Assembly: GCF_014205275.1 (NCBI RefSeq)
Contig: NZ_JACHND010000001.1
Span: 7,564,001 to 7,628,000, forward strand
Direction: 5' to 3'
Source of the DNA: Sphaerisporangium siamense
Lineage (GTDB): Bacteria > Actinomycetota > Actinomycetes > Streptosporangiales > Streptosporangiaceae
DNA: 64,000 nt
Shown piece by piece: positions 34,679 through 43,407 of this stretch. Under the pieces are notes generated by a model. The model worked only from the letters and a program-made list of their open reading frames with translations, was not told the DNA's origin and searched no databases. Position numbers and translations under genes: made by a program. Every line of letters begins with the position of its first letter. Positions within the stretch are counted from its first letter, which is position 1.

Positions 34679-35857
34679 TCAGGAGGCGAAGAGCTCCTCG
34701 CGGGCCTGGTCCAGCGCGGCCAGGATGGCACCGCGCAGCACCGGCCGGACCTTGACCTCGCTCACCACGACCTCGGGGCGGATCGGGCAGATGCGGGCCA
34801 CCGCCTCCTCGACGCGGTAGGTGAGCGCGGCGCCGCCCGCCCGGCCGACCTCGCCGTTCAGCACGACCAGCGAGGGGTCGAGCACGACGCACACCGAGGC
34901 GACGCCGAGCGCCAGGCGGTGCGCCAGATCGTCCAGGAACGCCGAGCCGGCCTCCCCGCCCTCCACGGCCGCGCGGACGGCCTCGGCGCCGGCACGGCCG
35001 GGGAAGCCCTGCCGCTCGGCGAGGTCCGCCACCGCCTCCGCGCTGATCAGCGACTGCAGACCGCCCGCCAGCGACGGCAGCCGCCCCGGCAGGGCCTTGA
35101 CGTCCCCGGCGAGGGGCACGCCCGGCACCGGCAGGTAGCCGATCTCGCCCGCGGTGCCCGAGCGGCCGCGGTGCAGCCTGCCGCCGAGGACGACGGCCAG
35201 GCCGACGCCGCGCTCCACCCAGAGCAGGACGAAGTCGTCGACGTTCTTGGCCGCGCCCTCGGACCGCTCGGCGATCGCGGCGAGGTTCACGTCGTTCTCG
35301 ATCGTGACGGGCCGCCGCAGGTCGCGGGCGAGCGCCTGGTGGCTGCCCTCGTGCCAGCCGGGCAGGTCGAAGGAGAACCGCACGTCACCGCTGCGCGGGT
35401 CCACGACACCGGGCGTGCCGATGACGATGCCCTTGAGGCGGGACAGGGCCACCTTGCCCGAACGGCAGGCCTTCACGACCGCGTTGTGGACGAGCGCCAC
35501 CGGATCGTCGTGGCCATTGGGGGACACCGTCACCTCGGCGACGATTTCCCCGTTGATATCGGCGATCGCGGTCGTCACCGAATCGGGCCCCACATCAAGT
35601 CCTGCCACATAGGCAGAAGATGGGATCACTCCGTAAAGGGCCGCATTGGGCCCCCGGTTGCCGGCTTGTTCGCCGACGACCTCCACCAGGCCGCGCTCTT
35701 CGAGCCTGGAGAGTGTCTGTGAGGCGGTGACCTTCGACAGACCGGTCATGTCGCCGATCTGTCCCCTGGTCAGCGGGCCCGAGGAGAGCAGCAGCTCCAG
35801 CGCGGCCCGGTCGTTGATCTCCCGTAGCAACCTGGGCACGCCAGGACGTCGCTCCAT
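34679..35857 (-). CDS. ROK-family transcriptional repressor 2
   Basis: This 392-residue protein is a close paralogue of the ROK protein at 26.6-27.8 kb. Both share PRLLR-NDRAALELLLS-GPLTR, the helix-turn-helix GLSKVT, and RGPNAALY. It too lacks the CxCGxxGCxE zinc motif of the ROK family. The ROK kinase-like domain (about 80-385) probably binds a sugar but is not catalytically marked. The two copies bracket the importer and GH3 genes, which suggests duplication inside the cluster. Its promoter has the same 25-bp motif as ROK 1. The start codon at 35857 is an ATG. Confidence 0.9.
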   Translation of the reverse strand: MERRPGVPRLLREINDRAALELLLSSGPLTRGQIGDMTGLSKVTASQTLSRLEERGLVEVVGEQAGNRGPNAALYGVIPSSAYVAGLDVGPDSVTTAIADINGEIVAEVTVSPNGHDDPVALVHNAVVKACRSGKVALSRLKGIVIGTPGVVDPRSGDVRFSFDLPGWHEGSHQALARDLRRPVTIENDVNLAAIAERSEGAAKNVDDFVLLWVERGVGLAVVLGGRLHRGRSGTAGEIGYLPVPGVPLAGDVKALPGRLPSLAGGLQSLISAEAVADLAERQGFPGRAGAEAVRAAVEGGEAGSAFLDDLAHRLALGVASVCVVLDPSLVVLNGEVGRAGGAALTYRVEEAVARICPIRPEVVVSEVKVRPVLRGAILAALDQAREELFAS

Positions 35858-35935
35858 CGCATGCTTTCTTTGTCGTCGGTCCCCGTTGCGTTAATCACAA
35901 TCCGGTCGACCGGTGTGACACAACCATTCGTCAGT

Positions 35936-35960
35936 AAAGCTTCCTGCCAGTTTAGCGGCA
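35936..35960. promoter_or_regulatory. 25-bp motif shared with the other ROK gene (copy 2)
   Basis: This matches 21 of 25 bases at 27866-27890, in the same orientation relative to its ROK gene and about 79-103 bp upstream of the start. The central part has an imperfect palindrome, AGTAA...TTCCT, just before it. See copy 1. Confidence 0.55.
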
Positions 35961-36068
35961 CCGCAGGTGGGGGGCCGCTCGGCCGCGCACCGTCTCCTTC
36001 ATACCCCACTCTTGCCCCACCGCTCAATTGCCCTCAGGATCACCTATGTCCTTACCGAGGAGCGTTCC

Positions 36069-37985
36069 ATGGCGGAAGCCCCCACCCGATCCCCCTCCGA
36101 GACCGCCCTTCCGGGCGCGTTCTCGCCCCTCCTCCGCCGGCACGCGCCCGCCGCCGTGGCGGTCCTCGGCGTGCTGCTTCTGGCCGACCACCTGCGCGTC
36201 CTGCTCCCCTCTCTGATCACGCTGTTCGGCCGGGCGGGCGAGACCCCGCCGGAGCGCATGGGCCTGTTCGCGCTCCTGTGGTTCGTCCTCCCGTTCGCCG
36301 CGGTCCCGGCCGCCCGGGCCCTGGGCGCGCGGCGGGTCCTCGCGGGCGCCGGGGTGCTGCTGGCCGCCGCCCGGTTGGCGCTCCAGGCCACGGACGGGGG
36401 CGCGCCCCAGTTGTACGTGTCGGGGGCGGGCGTCGCCATCGGGATCGCCTTCCTGTACGGCTGCGCGCGGACGCTGCCCCGCGAGGTGGTCCCCGCGGCG
36501 CTCGCCGGGGGCCTGGCCGCCTCGACGATCGTCCACCTGCTGCTCGGCCAGATGGACCTGGCGTGGCGCGGGGGCCCGCTCCCCTGGTCGGGTGTCATTC
36601 TGGCCTGCGCGGCGCTCCTGGGGTGCCTGTGGGCCCTTCCAGGGCGAAAGGAGGAGCCCGCCCCCGCGAGGCTCTGGTTCGTCTTCGGGCCCGCCCTGGT
36701 GCTGACGGGCATGTACCTGGGGACGGCCGGCCTGGCCGACCCGCCCGCGCAGGGCGGGTCCGCGGGGTGGAACGCCGCGGTGGTGAGCGCGATGCTCGCC
36801 GTCTGCCAGATCGGGATGGCGTCGCTCGCCGCGCGCCCGCCCGCGCGCTGGTGGGTCCCCGTCGCCCTGCTGCCCCTGTCGGCGGGCCTCGCGATCGTCA
36901 CCGAGACCGCGGCCCCGGCCGCGCTGACCGCGCTCGCCCTCGGCGCCTGCCTGGGACTCGCGGGGCTGCCCGCCGCCGCCTCGCCGGGCAGGAGCGGCCT
37001 GGCCGCGATCGGCGGCATGCTCGTGTTCCTGGTGGCCGTGTTCGCGTACTACGCGGCCTACGACGCCGACCTCGGCTTCCCCAACCGCCTGGTGCCCGGC
37101 GCACTGGCCGTCCTGGTCGCCGTCGTGGCCGGGGCCGCCGCCAAGGGCCGGCGGGTGCTCGCGCGGCCACCGCGCGGACGCGGGCCGGTGGTCCTGGCGC
37201 TGGCCGTCGCGGCGGCCACGGCCGTGGCGGCGTGGCGGCCCACCCCGCAGGTGCGCACCACGGCCGGACCCGAGTTCACGCTGATCACCTACAACATCCG
37301 CATGGGGTTCGGGCTCACGGGAACCCTGGACCTCGACGCGATCGCCGCCTGGGCGCGGACCAGAAACCCCGACGTGGTGCTGCTCAGCGAGGTCGACCGG
37401 GGCTGGCTGCTCAACGGCGGCCACGACGGGCTGGCGCGCGTCGCCGCGGGGCTCGGCATGACCTACCGCTTCGCGCCCGCGGCCGACGGCCTGTGGGGCG
37501 ACGCGATCCTGACGTCGTTGCCGCTGCGCGGGGCCGAGTCCTTCCCGCTCGCCCGCCATGGCCACCCGACCGGCGCGCAGGCGCAGGCCGCGGTGGTCGT
37601 CGTGGGCGGCGCCGAGGTGGGCATCCTGAACACCCACCTACAGGCGCCCGCCGGGCAGGCGCCCGAGGCGGCCGCGCTGGCGCGGCGGCTCGCCGAGGGC
37701 GCCATCCCGGCGGGGGTCCCCGCCCGGCCCCGGCCCGTGCTGCTCGCCGGCGACCTCAACACCACCCCCGCCGACCCGGAGATGGCCGTGCTGGAGGGCG
37801 CGGGGCTCACCGACCCCCTGACGGCACTCGGGGACCCCCCTACCTCCCCGGCCGACGACCCGGTGGAACGGATCGATCACGTACTGCTCGGACGAGGGTT
37901 GAGCGTTGTCACGGCAGAGGTTCCCCGCGTACCTTTCTCAGATCATCTGCCTGTTGTGGTGCGGTTGCGCCTAACCACGCTTTAG
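36069..37985 (+). CDS. Polytopic membrane protein with C-terminal endonuclease/exonuclease/phosphatase domain
   Basis: The 638-residue protein has about ten hydrophobic helices in its first 400 residues, then an EEP (DNase I-like) domain from about 405. The domain keeps its active-site motifs: TYNIRMGFG, LLSEVDRG (glutamate near 440), GDLNTTP (near 560), and DHLPV (near 624). The start ATG at 36069 has a GAGGAG site 7 nt upstream. EEP members act on nucleic acids or phosphate diesters; the membrane anchor would place activity at the envelope. Related proteins in actinobacteria are mostly hypothetical. It is followed by an Rrf2 gene 20 bp downstream. Confidence 0.82.
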   Translation: MAEAPTRSPSETALPGAFSPLLRRHAPAAVAVLGVLLLADHLRVLLPSLITLFGRAGETPPERMGLFALLWFVLPFAAVPAARALGARRVLAGAGVLLAAARLALQATDGGAPQLYVSGAGVAIGIAFLYGCARTLPREVVPAALAGGLAASTIVHLLLGQMDLAWRGGPLPWSGVILACAALLGCLWALPGRKEEPAPARLWFVFGPALVLTGMYLGTAGLADPPAQGGSAGWNAAVVSAMLAVCQIGMASLAARPPARWWVPVALLPLSAGLAIVTETAAPAALTALALGACLGLAGLPAAASPGRSGLAAIGGMLVFLVAVFAYYAAYDADLGFPNRLVPGALAVLVAVVAGAAAKGRRVLARPPRGRGPVVLALAVAAATAVAAWRPTPQVRTTAGPEFTLITYNIRMGFGLTGTLDLDAIAAWARTRNPDVVLLSEVDRGWLLNGGHDGLARVAAGLGMTYRFAPAADGLWGDAILTSLPLRGAESFPLARHGHPTGAQAQAAVVVVGGAEVGILNTHLQAPAGQAPEAAALARRLAEGAIPAGVPARPRPVLLAGDLNTTPADPEMAVLEGAGLTDPLTALGDPPTSPADDPVERIDHVLLGRGLSVVTAEVPRVPFSDHLPVVVRLRLTTL

Positions 37986-38005
37986 CAGGCGGGATAATCG
38001 ACAAC

Positions 38006-38455
38006 ATGCGTCTTTCTGCCCGTGTCGACTACGCCCTCCGCGCCGCCGCCGAGCTGGCCGCCTCCGGCAGCGGTCCCACCACCGTGGGCGAGCTCGCCAA
38101 GGAACAGGAAATGCCCCCCAAGTATCTGGAGAACATCCTGCTCCAGATGCGCAGGGCCGGACTGGTGCGCGGCCAGCGAGGCCCCGAGGGCGGGTACGTC
38201 CTGGCCCGGCCCGCGGCCGAGATCTCACTCGCCGACGTGATCCGCGCCGTGGACGGTCCCCTGGCCAACGTCCGGGGCGAGCGCCCCGAGCACGTCGGCT
38301 ACCGCGGGGCCGCCCGCTCCCTCCAGCAGGTCTGGATCGCCCTGCGCGCGAGCGAGCGCGCGATCCTGGAGGAGGTCACCTTGGACCAGATCGCCACCGA
38401 CACCCTGCCCACCCGCGTGATGGAGCTGGCCGCGGACCCCGCGGCCTGGGACTGA
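38006..38455 (+). CDS. Rrf2-family transcriptional regulator without cysteines
   Basis: The 149-residue protein has the Rrf2/BadM winged helix (MRLSARVDYALRAAAELA, then the recognition helix region KYLENILLQMRRAGLV and the wing GPEGGYVLARPA). It contains no cysteine at all, so it cannot hold the Fe-S cluster that IscR and NsrR use; sensing must be by another route. The ATG at 38006 is the natural start. nei2 starts 8 bp after its stop, so they are probably cotranscribed. Confidence 0.88.
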   Translation: MRLSARVDYALRAAAELAASGSGPTTVGELAKEQEMPPKYLENILLQMRRAGLVRGQRGPEGGYVLARPAAEISLADVIRAVDGPLANVRGERPEHVGYRGAARSLQQVWIALRASERAILEEVTLDQIATDTLPTRVMELAADPAAWD

Positions 38456-38462
38456 CCGCTCC

Positions 38463-39254
38463 ATGCCCGAGGGCGACGCCGTCTACCGCACCGGCGCCCG
38501 GCTGCGTGCCGCCCTCGACGGACGGGTGCTCACCCGCTCGGACTTCCGCGTGCCCCGGCACGCCACCGCCGACCTGGCGGGCCGTGCCGTCCTCACCACG
38601 CTGACCCGCGGGAAACACCTGCTCACACGGGTGGAGGGCGGGCTCACCGTGCACACTCACCTTCGCATGGACGGAAGCTGGCGCGTCCAGGCCGAGGGAA
38701 CCCCCGTGCGCGCGGGCGACGTCGTCCGCCTCGTCCTCGCCAACGCCCGCTGGCAGGCCGTCGGGATCAAGCTCGGCGTGGTCGACCTGCTGCCCACCGA
38801 ACGGGAGGACCGGGTCGTGGGCCACCTCGGGCCCGATCTGCTGTCCCCCGCCTGGGACGCCGCGCACGCCGCGACGGCCGCGGGGAACATCGCGGCGCGG
38901 CCGGAGGTGACGATCGGTGAGGCGCTGCTGGACCAGCGCAACGTGGCGGGCCTCGGCACCATCTGGCGCGCCGAGACGCTCTATCTGTCCGGGGTCTCCC
39001 CGTTCACTCCCGCGGGGGACGTGCCGGACCTGGTGAAGATGATGACGCTCGCCCATCGGCTGCTGGAGGCGAGCAAGGACGACCCGGGAGGCCCGATGAC
39101 GACGGGCGATCCGCGCCCGGGGAGGCGCCTGTGGGCGTACGGGCGGGCCGGGAGACCGTGCCCGCGCTGCGGAGGACGGATCGTGGGCGGAGAGCTCGGG
39201 GCACAGCCGTACGAAAGACTGGTGTTCTACTGCCCCACCTGCCAGCCGCGGTGA
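38463..39254 (+). CDS. nei2: Formamidopyrimidine-DNA glycosylase family (Nei2-type)
   Basis: This base-excision repair enzyme removes oxidised pyrimidines and nicks the DNA backbone. The 263-residue protein starts MPEGD; after loss of Met, P2 is the nucleophile and E3 the second catalytic residue. A helix-two-turns-helix domain lies in the middle, and a zinc finger (C233, C236, C257, C260) near the C-terminus binds DNA. The MPEGD start and the finger fit the Nei2 subgroup better than Fpg (MPELPE). In related genomes nei2 usually lies directly after lhr; here about 13 kb separates them. Confidence 0.92.
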   Translation: MPEGDAVYRTGARLRAALDGRVLTRSDFRVPRHATADLAGRAVLTTLTRGKHLLTRVEGGLTVHTHLRMDGSWRVQAEGTPVRAGDVVRLVLANARWQAVGIKLGVVDLLPTEREDRVVGHLGPDLLSPAWDAAHAATAAGNIAARPEVTIGEALLDQRNVAGLGTIWRAETLYLSGVSPFTPAGDVPDLVKMMTLAHRLLEASKDDPGGPMTTGDPRPGRRLWAYGRAGRPCPRCGGRIVGGELGAQPYERLVFYCPTCQPR

Positions 39255-39328
39255 GCGGGCGGCGCGCGGGACGACACGGGCCGTCGCGGGACGACCCGCG
39301 GGCAGGACCGGAACGGCAGGCCGGGGAC

Positions 39329-39694
39329 CTACGCGGCGACCATGTCCTTGACCTCGGGGAAGCCTTCGAACTCGGGGCCCGAGATCGTGGTGGAGACGGT
39401 CTCGGAGATGGGAAGACGCTCGTGCTCGGGCACGTCGGCCAGCACCGGCGCGTGTTGCAGTTCGGCCAGCGCGAACTGGTCGGACACCTCGCGGAGCACC
39501 TGCGAAAGAGGCACGCCCAAGGCGCCGCAGATCGACGCGAGCAGCTCCGAGGACGCTTCCTTCTGGCCGCGCTCAACCTCGGACAGGTAGCCCAGTGAGA
39601 CACGTGCCAGGGTGGAGACCTCTCGCAGGGTGCGTGCCTGCCGCACCCGCAGCCGCCGCAGCACGTCACCGAGCAGCTGACGCAGCAGGACCAT
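39329..39694 (-). CDS. clgR: ClgR-type regulator of clp protease genes
   Basis: The 121-residue protein is an XRE-type helix-turn-helix regulator (about 13-67: [20 protein letters not shown], then [15 protein letters not shown]). This, and the position next to cinA and pgsA, match ClgR, which in actinobacteria activates clpP, clpC and other protease genes. The protein ends in VAA; in Streptomyces ClgR the C-terminal alanines are needed for ClpP-dependent turnover of the regulator, so self-limiting feedback is likely. I chose the ATG at 39694 for the typical [12 protein letters not shown] start; the frame extends to 39985. Confidence 0.9.
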   Translation of the reverse strand: MVLLRQLLGDVLRRLRVRQARTLREVSTLARVSLGYLSEVERGQKEASSELLASICGALGVPLSQVLREVSDQFALAELQHAPVLADVPEHERLPISETVSTTISGPEFEGFPEVKDMVAA

Positions 39695-39947
39695 CTGTCG
39701 CTCCCTCCCGGGCGCAGGGGTCTTCACGACACTCCGCGCGGTCGGTTCGTATCGCCCGTTCTTCGGATGCGCTTCGTACATGCTCCTCGCCGTCATCACT
39801 GGTTCGCTCGGCGCCTTCACCGGGCGCGCGCCGGACCTGCTCCTCGCCGTTGGGTCGCGGACCTCACTCACAGCTCCACCGTACCCGCATCGGCCAACAC
39901 GGCGGCAGACCGTCGGGAGCATGTTCGCTGGTGACGTAACGCGGTAA

Positions 39948-40445
39948 TCATCCGGAATGTTCCCCCACTTCGGGCTCCAGCACACCTCTCAGGAGATCCA
40001 AACCCTCCCGCACGGTACCTTTACGGATCTCTTCCCTGGATCCGGAAAGAAGCACCTCACGCCGCCAAAAAGCCTGATCCGGTCCGGCCACAGCGATATA
40101 GACCGTGCCGACCGGTTTGCCGTCCTGGGGATCCGGGCCGGCCACGCCGGTCACCGCCAGCCCGTAGGTCGCCCCGGCGAGCCGCCGCACCCCGGCCGCC
40201 ATGGCCGCGGCGACCTCCGGGTGCACGGCACCCTCCCGATCGAGTAGATCTTCCGGTACCCCCAGCAACCGGGCCTTCAGGTCGGTCGCGTAGGCGATCA
40301 CCCCGCCCCTGAACGCGGCAGACGCGCCGGCCGGCGTGGTCAGCGCGGCGCCGATCAGCCCGCCGGTCAGGGACTCGGCGACCGCGGCCGTGGCCCTCCT
40401 GCGCACCAGGAGGGCCAGCACCCCGGCCGCCAGGGGCGTGCTCAC
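39948..40445 (-). CDS. CinA C-terminal domain protein, NMN amidohydrolase (PncC-like)
   Basis: This 165-residue protein is only the C-terminal CinA domain ([43 protein letters not shown]). In other bacteria the same domain deamidates nicotinamide mononucleotide to nicotinate mononucleotide in NAD salvage. The N-terminal CinA domain of Bacillus and E. coli types is absent, as in other actinobacteria. The GTG at 40445 overlaps the pgsA stop (GTGA), so translation is coupled. The 253-bp gap to clgR holds no gene. Confidence 0.9.
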   Translation of the reverse strand: MSTPLAAGVLALLVRRRATAAVAESLTGGLIGAALTTPAGASAAFRGGVIAYATDLKARLLGVPEDLLDREGAVHPEVAAAMAAGVRRLAGATYGLAVTGVAGPDPQDGKPVGTVYIAVAGPDQAFWRREVLLSGSREEIRKGTVREGLDLLRGVLEPEVGEHSG

Positions 40446-41047
40446 CCGCCGCGCGCCTTCTGGGCCACCCTCCGCAGCCGCACGGCCCTGATCACGTAGT
40501 CCACGCCGGTGACCACCGTCACGGCCAGGGCCGGGCCCATCACCGCCCACCGCAGCGGCCCGGGCACCCCCGGCAGGATGTAGAGCGCGATGGCGGCGAT
40601 CTGCAGGACGGTCTTGACCTTGCCGCCGTAGCTCGCCGGGATGATGCCGTGCCGGATCACCGCGAACCGCAGCCCCGTGACCCCGGCCTCCCTGACCAGG
40701 ATCGCGCCGGTGACCCACCAGGGCACCTCGGCGAGCAGGGACAGCGTGACCAGCGCGGCGCCGATCAGCGCCTTGTCGGCGATGGGATCGGCGATCTTGC
40801 CGAAGTCGGTGATCAGCCCGTAGCGCCGGGCCAGCCAGCCGTCGAGCTGGTCGGTCAGCGACGCCAGCAGGAACACCACCAGCGCCGTCCACCGCCAGCC
40901 CGTGCCGTCCACGAACATGCAGACGACGAAGAAGGGGACGACCACGAGCCGGAGCACGGTCAGCACGTTCGCGACGTTCCACGGGCTGACGTACCGAGCC
41001 ACAGGGGTAGCGATCGGCTCGGCGCCGGTCTCCGGCCGTTGCGTCAT
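40442..41047 (-). CDS. pgsA: CDP-diacylglycerol-glycerol-3-phosphate 3-phosphatidyltransferase
   Basis: PgsA makes phosphatidylglycerol phosphate, precursor of phosphatidylglycerol and cardiolipin. The 201-residue membrane protein has the complete CDP-alcohol phosphotransferase signature: D66-x2-D69-G-x2-A73-R74-x8-G83-x3-D87-x3-D91. Hydrophobic helices occupy most of residues 25-185. The ATG at 41047 overlaps the rimO stop (ATGA), and its own stop overlaps the cinA start. It may also be close to PgsA1-like synthases, but the neighbours favour this assignment. Confidence 0.93.
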   Translation of the reverse strand: MTQRPETGAEPIATPVARYVSPWNVANVLTVLRLVVVPFFVVCMFVDGTGWRWTALVVFLLASLTDQLDGWLARRYGLITDFGKIADPIADKALIGAALVTLSLLAEVPWWVTGAILVREAGVTGLRFAVIRHGIIPASYGGKVKTVLQIAAIALYILPGVPGPLRWAVMGPALAVTVVTGVDYVIRAVRLRRVAQKARGG

Positions 41048-42453
41048 GGCGAGGCCTTGATGCGGGCGATCAGGTCGACCCCCTCGGCGTCGACGACCGT
41101 GGCGCGCACGATCTGGCCGGGGACCAGCCCGATGCCCTGGACGGTCACCGAGCCGTCCACCTCGGGGCCCTGGTGGGCGGCGCGGCCCTCGTAGCCGCCG
41201 TCGCCGAGATCGTCCTCGATGAGGACCTCGACCTCGGTGCCGATGCGTTCCTCCGCGCGCTGGGCGGCCAGCTCGTCCGCGAGGGCGGACAACTCGGCGA
41301 CGCGGGCGTCGACGACGTCCTGGTCGAGCTTGCCCGGGAACCCGGCGGCCTCGGTGCCCTGCTCGTCGGAGTAGCCGAACACGCCCGCGACGTCCAGCCG
41401 CGCCTCCTGCAGGAAGGCGGTCAGCTCGGCGAACTCGCCCTCGGTCTCGCCGGGGAACCCGACGATGAAGTTGGAGCGCACCCCGGCCTCCGGGGCGTGC
41501 GACCGGATGGTCTCCAGGAGGTCCAGGAAGCGGCGCGGGTCGCCGAAGCGGCGCATGCGGCGCAGGACGGTGCCGCTGGCGTGCTGGAAGGACAGGTCGA
41601 AGTACGGGGCCACACCCGGCGTGCCCGCGATGACCTCAAGGAGGCCCGGGCGCAGCTCGGCGGGCTGCAGGTAGTTCACCCTGACCCGCTCGACGCCCTC
41701 GGTGGCCGCCAGCCGCGGCAGCAGCTTCTCCAGGGCGCGAAGGTCGCCGAGGTCCTTGCCGTAGGAGGTGGAGTTCTCGCTGACCAGCACGAGCTCCTTG
41801 ACCCCGCGCGCGGCGAGCCACTCGGCCTCGGCCAGCAGTTCCTCCGGCCGGCGCGAGACGTAGGCGCCGCGGAAGGCCGGGATGGCGCAGAAGGCGCAGC
41901 GCCGGTCGCACCCGGAGGCGAGCTTCAGCGGGGCCATGGGGCCGCCGGAGAGCCGCTTGCGCAGCGCGCGCGGCCCGGTGGCGGGCGCGAGGCCCTCGGG
42001 AAGGGTCTCGCCGTGGCCCGGGACGGCCGTGGCGCCCGCGGAGCGCTCGACCGGGGTGATCGGCAGGAGCAGGCGGCGGTCGCGGGGCGTGTGCGGCGTG
42101 AGCGCCCGGCCCGCGACGACGTCGTCCAGGCGCGCGCCGATGTCGGTGTAGTCGTCGAAGGAGATGACCGCGGAGGCCTCGGGCAGGGCCTCCGCCAGTT
42201 CCTTGCCGTAGCGCTCGGCCATGCACCCCGCGGCCACCACCTTGGCCCCGGAGTCGGCCGCGGCCAGCAGGGTGTTGATCGAGTCCTGCTTCGCCGAGTC
42301 GATGAAGCCACAGGTGTTGACGACGACGACGTCGGGATCGTCGTCGTCGAGGCTCCACCCGGCGGCCTCCATGCGCGCGGCGAGCTCCTCGGAGTCGACG
42401 TCGTTGCGCGCGCAGCCCAGTGTGATCAGCGATGCGGTTCGGCGGGAAGACAT
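41044..42453 (-). CDS. rimO: Ribosomal protein S12 methylthiotransferase
   Basis: RimO is a radical-SAM enzyme that methylthiolates an aspartate of ribosomal protein S12. The 469-residue protein has the auxiliary-cluster cysteines C14, C48 and C77 and the radical-SAM motif C182-x3-C186-x2-C189 ([10 protein letters not shown]), with a C-terminal TRAM domain. The start ATG at 42453 gives [20 protein letters not shown], the family N-terminus, and excludes MiaB identity (encoded at 5.7 kb). It begins the rimO-pgsA-cinA unit; stop and start codons overlap by four bases. Confidence 0.95.
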   Translation of the reverse strand: MSSRRTASLITLGCARNDVDSEELAARMEAAGWSLDDDDPDVVVVNTCGFIDSAKQDSINTLLAAADSGAKVVAAGCMAERYGKELAEALPEASAVISFDDYTDIGARLDDVVAGRALTPHTPRDRRLLLPITPVERSAGATAVPGHGETLPEGLAPATGPRALRKRLSGGPMAPLKLASGCDRRCAFCAIPAFRGAYVSRRPEELLAEAEWLAARGVKELVLVSENSTSYGKDLGDLRALEKLLPRLAATEGVERVRVNYLQPAELRPGLLEVIAGTPGVAPYFDLSFQHASGTVLRRMRRFGDPRRFLDLLETIRSHAPEAGVRSNFIVGFPGETEGEFAELTAFLQEARLDVAGVFGYSDEQGTEAAGFPGKLDQDVVDARVAELSALADELAAQRAEERIGTEVEVLIEDDLGDGGYEGRAAHQGPEVDGSVTVQGIGLVPGQIVRATVVDAEGVDLIARIKASP

Positions 42454-42524
42454 GATGGGCTCTACGGTATCGGGAGTTGGCCTCCTCCGGCGCACTCACC
42501 CCGCTCTCACGCGGGCACGACGGC

Positions 42525-42560
42525 CCCGCGCGGCCGGTGTGGGCGCCCCGGCCGCGCGGG
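42525..42560 (-). terminator. Hairpin after rodZ
   Basis: A perfect 13-bp stem, CCCGCGCGGCCGG with its complement, and a 10-nt loop lie 12 bp beyond the rodZ-like stop. It likely ends the ftsK-rodZ transcript. Confidence 0.75.
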
Positions 42561-42571
42561 AACGGTCCCGC

Positions 42572-43309
42572 TCAGCGCGCACCCGGCTCCTCGGGACCGA
42601 ACGACTTGTGGACGAGCTGGCCGACCTTCCCCGGCACGCCGATGTGCTTGCCGTTGACCGCCAGGTCGACGCCGCCCGCGTTGCCGATCGTCACCCGGAC
42701 CTCCTTGCGCGCCTTCCAGGTCGAGGTGCGCCCGGCGGGCAGGGTGCCGCGGAACATCTGCTTGCCCTTGCTGTCGCTGACCTCCAGCCAGGACGGCTTG
42801 GTGGCCTTGACCTGCAGCGTGACCAGATCGCTCGCCGGTTCGGCGGCCTTGGCGGCCGTCGAGGGCTTGGACGAGGGGGCGGGGGCCTTGGGGACGCCGG
42901 CCTTGGGGTCGGGGGCGACGGGGTCGCCGGCGCCGCTCATCACGCGGGCGACGCCGAAGACCGCGACGATGGCGAGGGCGATCGCCATCGCGGTCGACCA
43001 GTTGGGGCTGCGGCGCTCGCGGAGTTTGATCGAATTTTCGGCCTGGAAGACGGCCGCCGCGCGCACGGGCCGGGGAACGCCGCCGTGTTCCTCGTCGAAC
43101 TGGTGCACGATCGCGTCGGGATCGAGCCCGAGGGTCTTGGCGATGTTGCGGACGTGACCCCGGGCGTAGAAGTCGCCTCCGCAGAGCGAGAAGTCGTCCC
43201 GCTCGATGGCATAGATGACCGTCTCTCTGATCCGCGTGCGGCCGCTCAGCTGAGCGACCGTCATGCCCGCCGCGTGACGTGCCGCGGCCAGCGTCACTCC
43301 AATGCTCAT
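42572..43309 (-). CDS. RodZ-like membrane regulator (HTH_25, DUF4115)
   Basis: The 245-residue protein has an N-terminal helix-turn-helix (about 1-70), a single membrane helix (about 104-123), a Pro/Ala/Lys linker and a C-terminal DUF4115 domain (about 160-235, with PSWLEVSDSKGKQMF). This is the RodZ layout: in rod-shaped bacteria RodZ links MreB to the membrane. In actinobacteria it is linked to ftsK and to pgsA, as here. Function in this organism is inferred. The ATG at 43309 is the likely start; it lies 98 bp after ftsK. Confidence 0.88.
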   Translation of the reverse strand: MSIGVTLAAARHAAGMTVAQLSGRTRIRETVIYAIERDDFSLCGGDFYARGHVRNIAKTLGLDPDAIVHQFDEEHGGVPRPVRAAAVFQAENSIKLRERRSPNWSTAMAIALAIVAVFGVARVMSGAGDPVAPDPKAGVPKAPAPSSKPSTAAKAAEPASDLVTLQVKATKPSWLEVSDSKGKQMFRGTLPAGRTSTWKARKEVRVTIGNAGGVDLAVNGKHIGVPGKVGQLVHKSFGPEEPGAR

Positions 43310-43407
43310 ACGTCCCCCTCGCCGTGCACTGCGCTACGCGCCCGTATTCCGACGATGCGTAGTCATTCATATTCAACCAGTAACCGAGGGGATCGGTGGC
43401 GGAGGGG

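Noticed and set aside
25491-38462. Integrative mobile element carrying the accessory cluster
   Set aside because: No integrase, transposase, tRNA gene or flanking direct repeats were found; only gene content suggests an insertion.
39923-39940. ClgR box-like GTTCGC-N5 element near cinA
   Set aside because: Two mismatches to the consensus I know and a position about 230 bp from the clgR start make it too weak to call.
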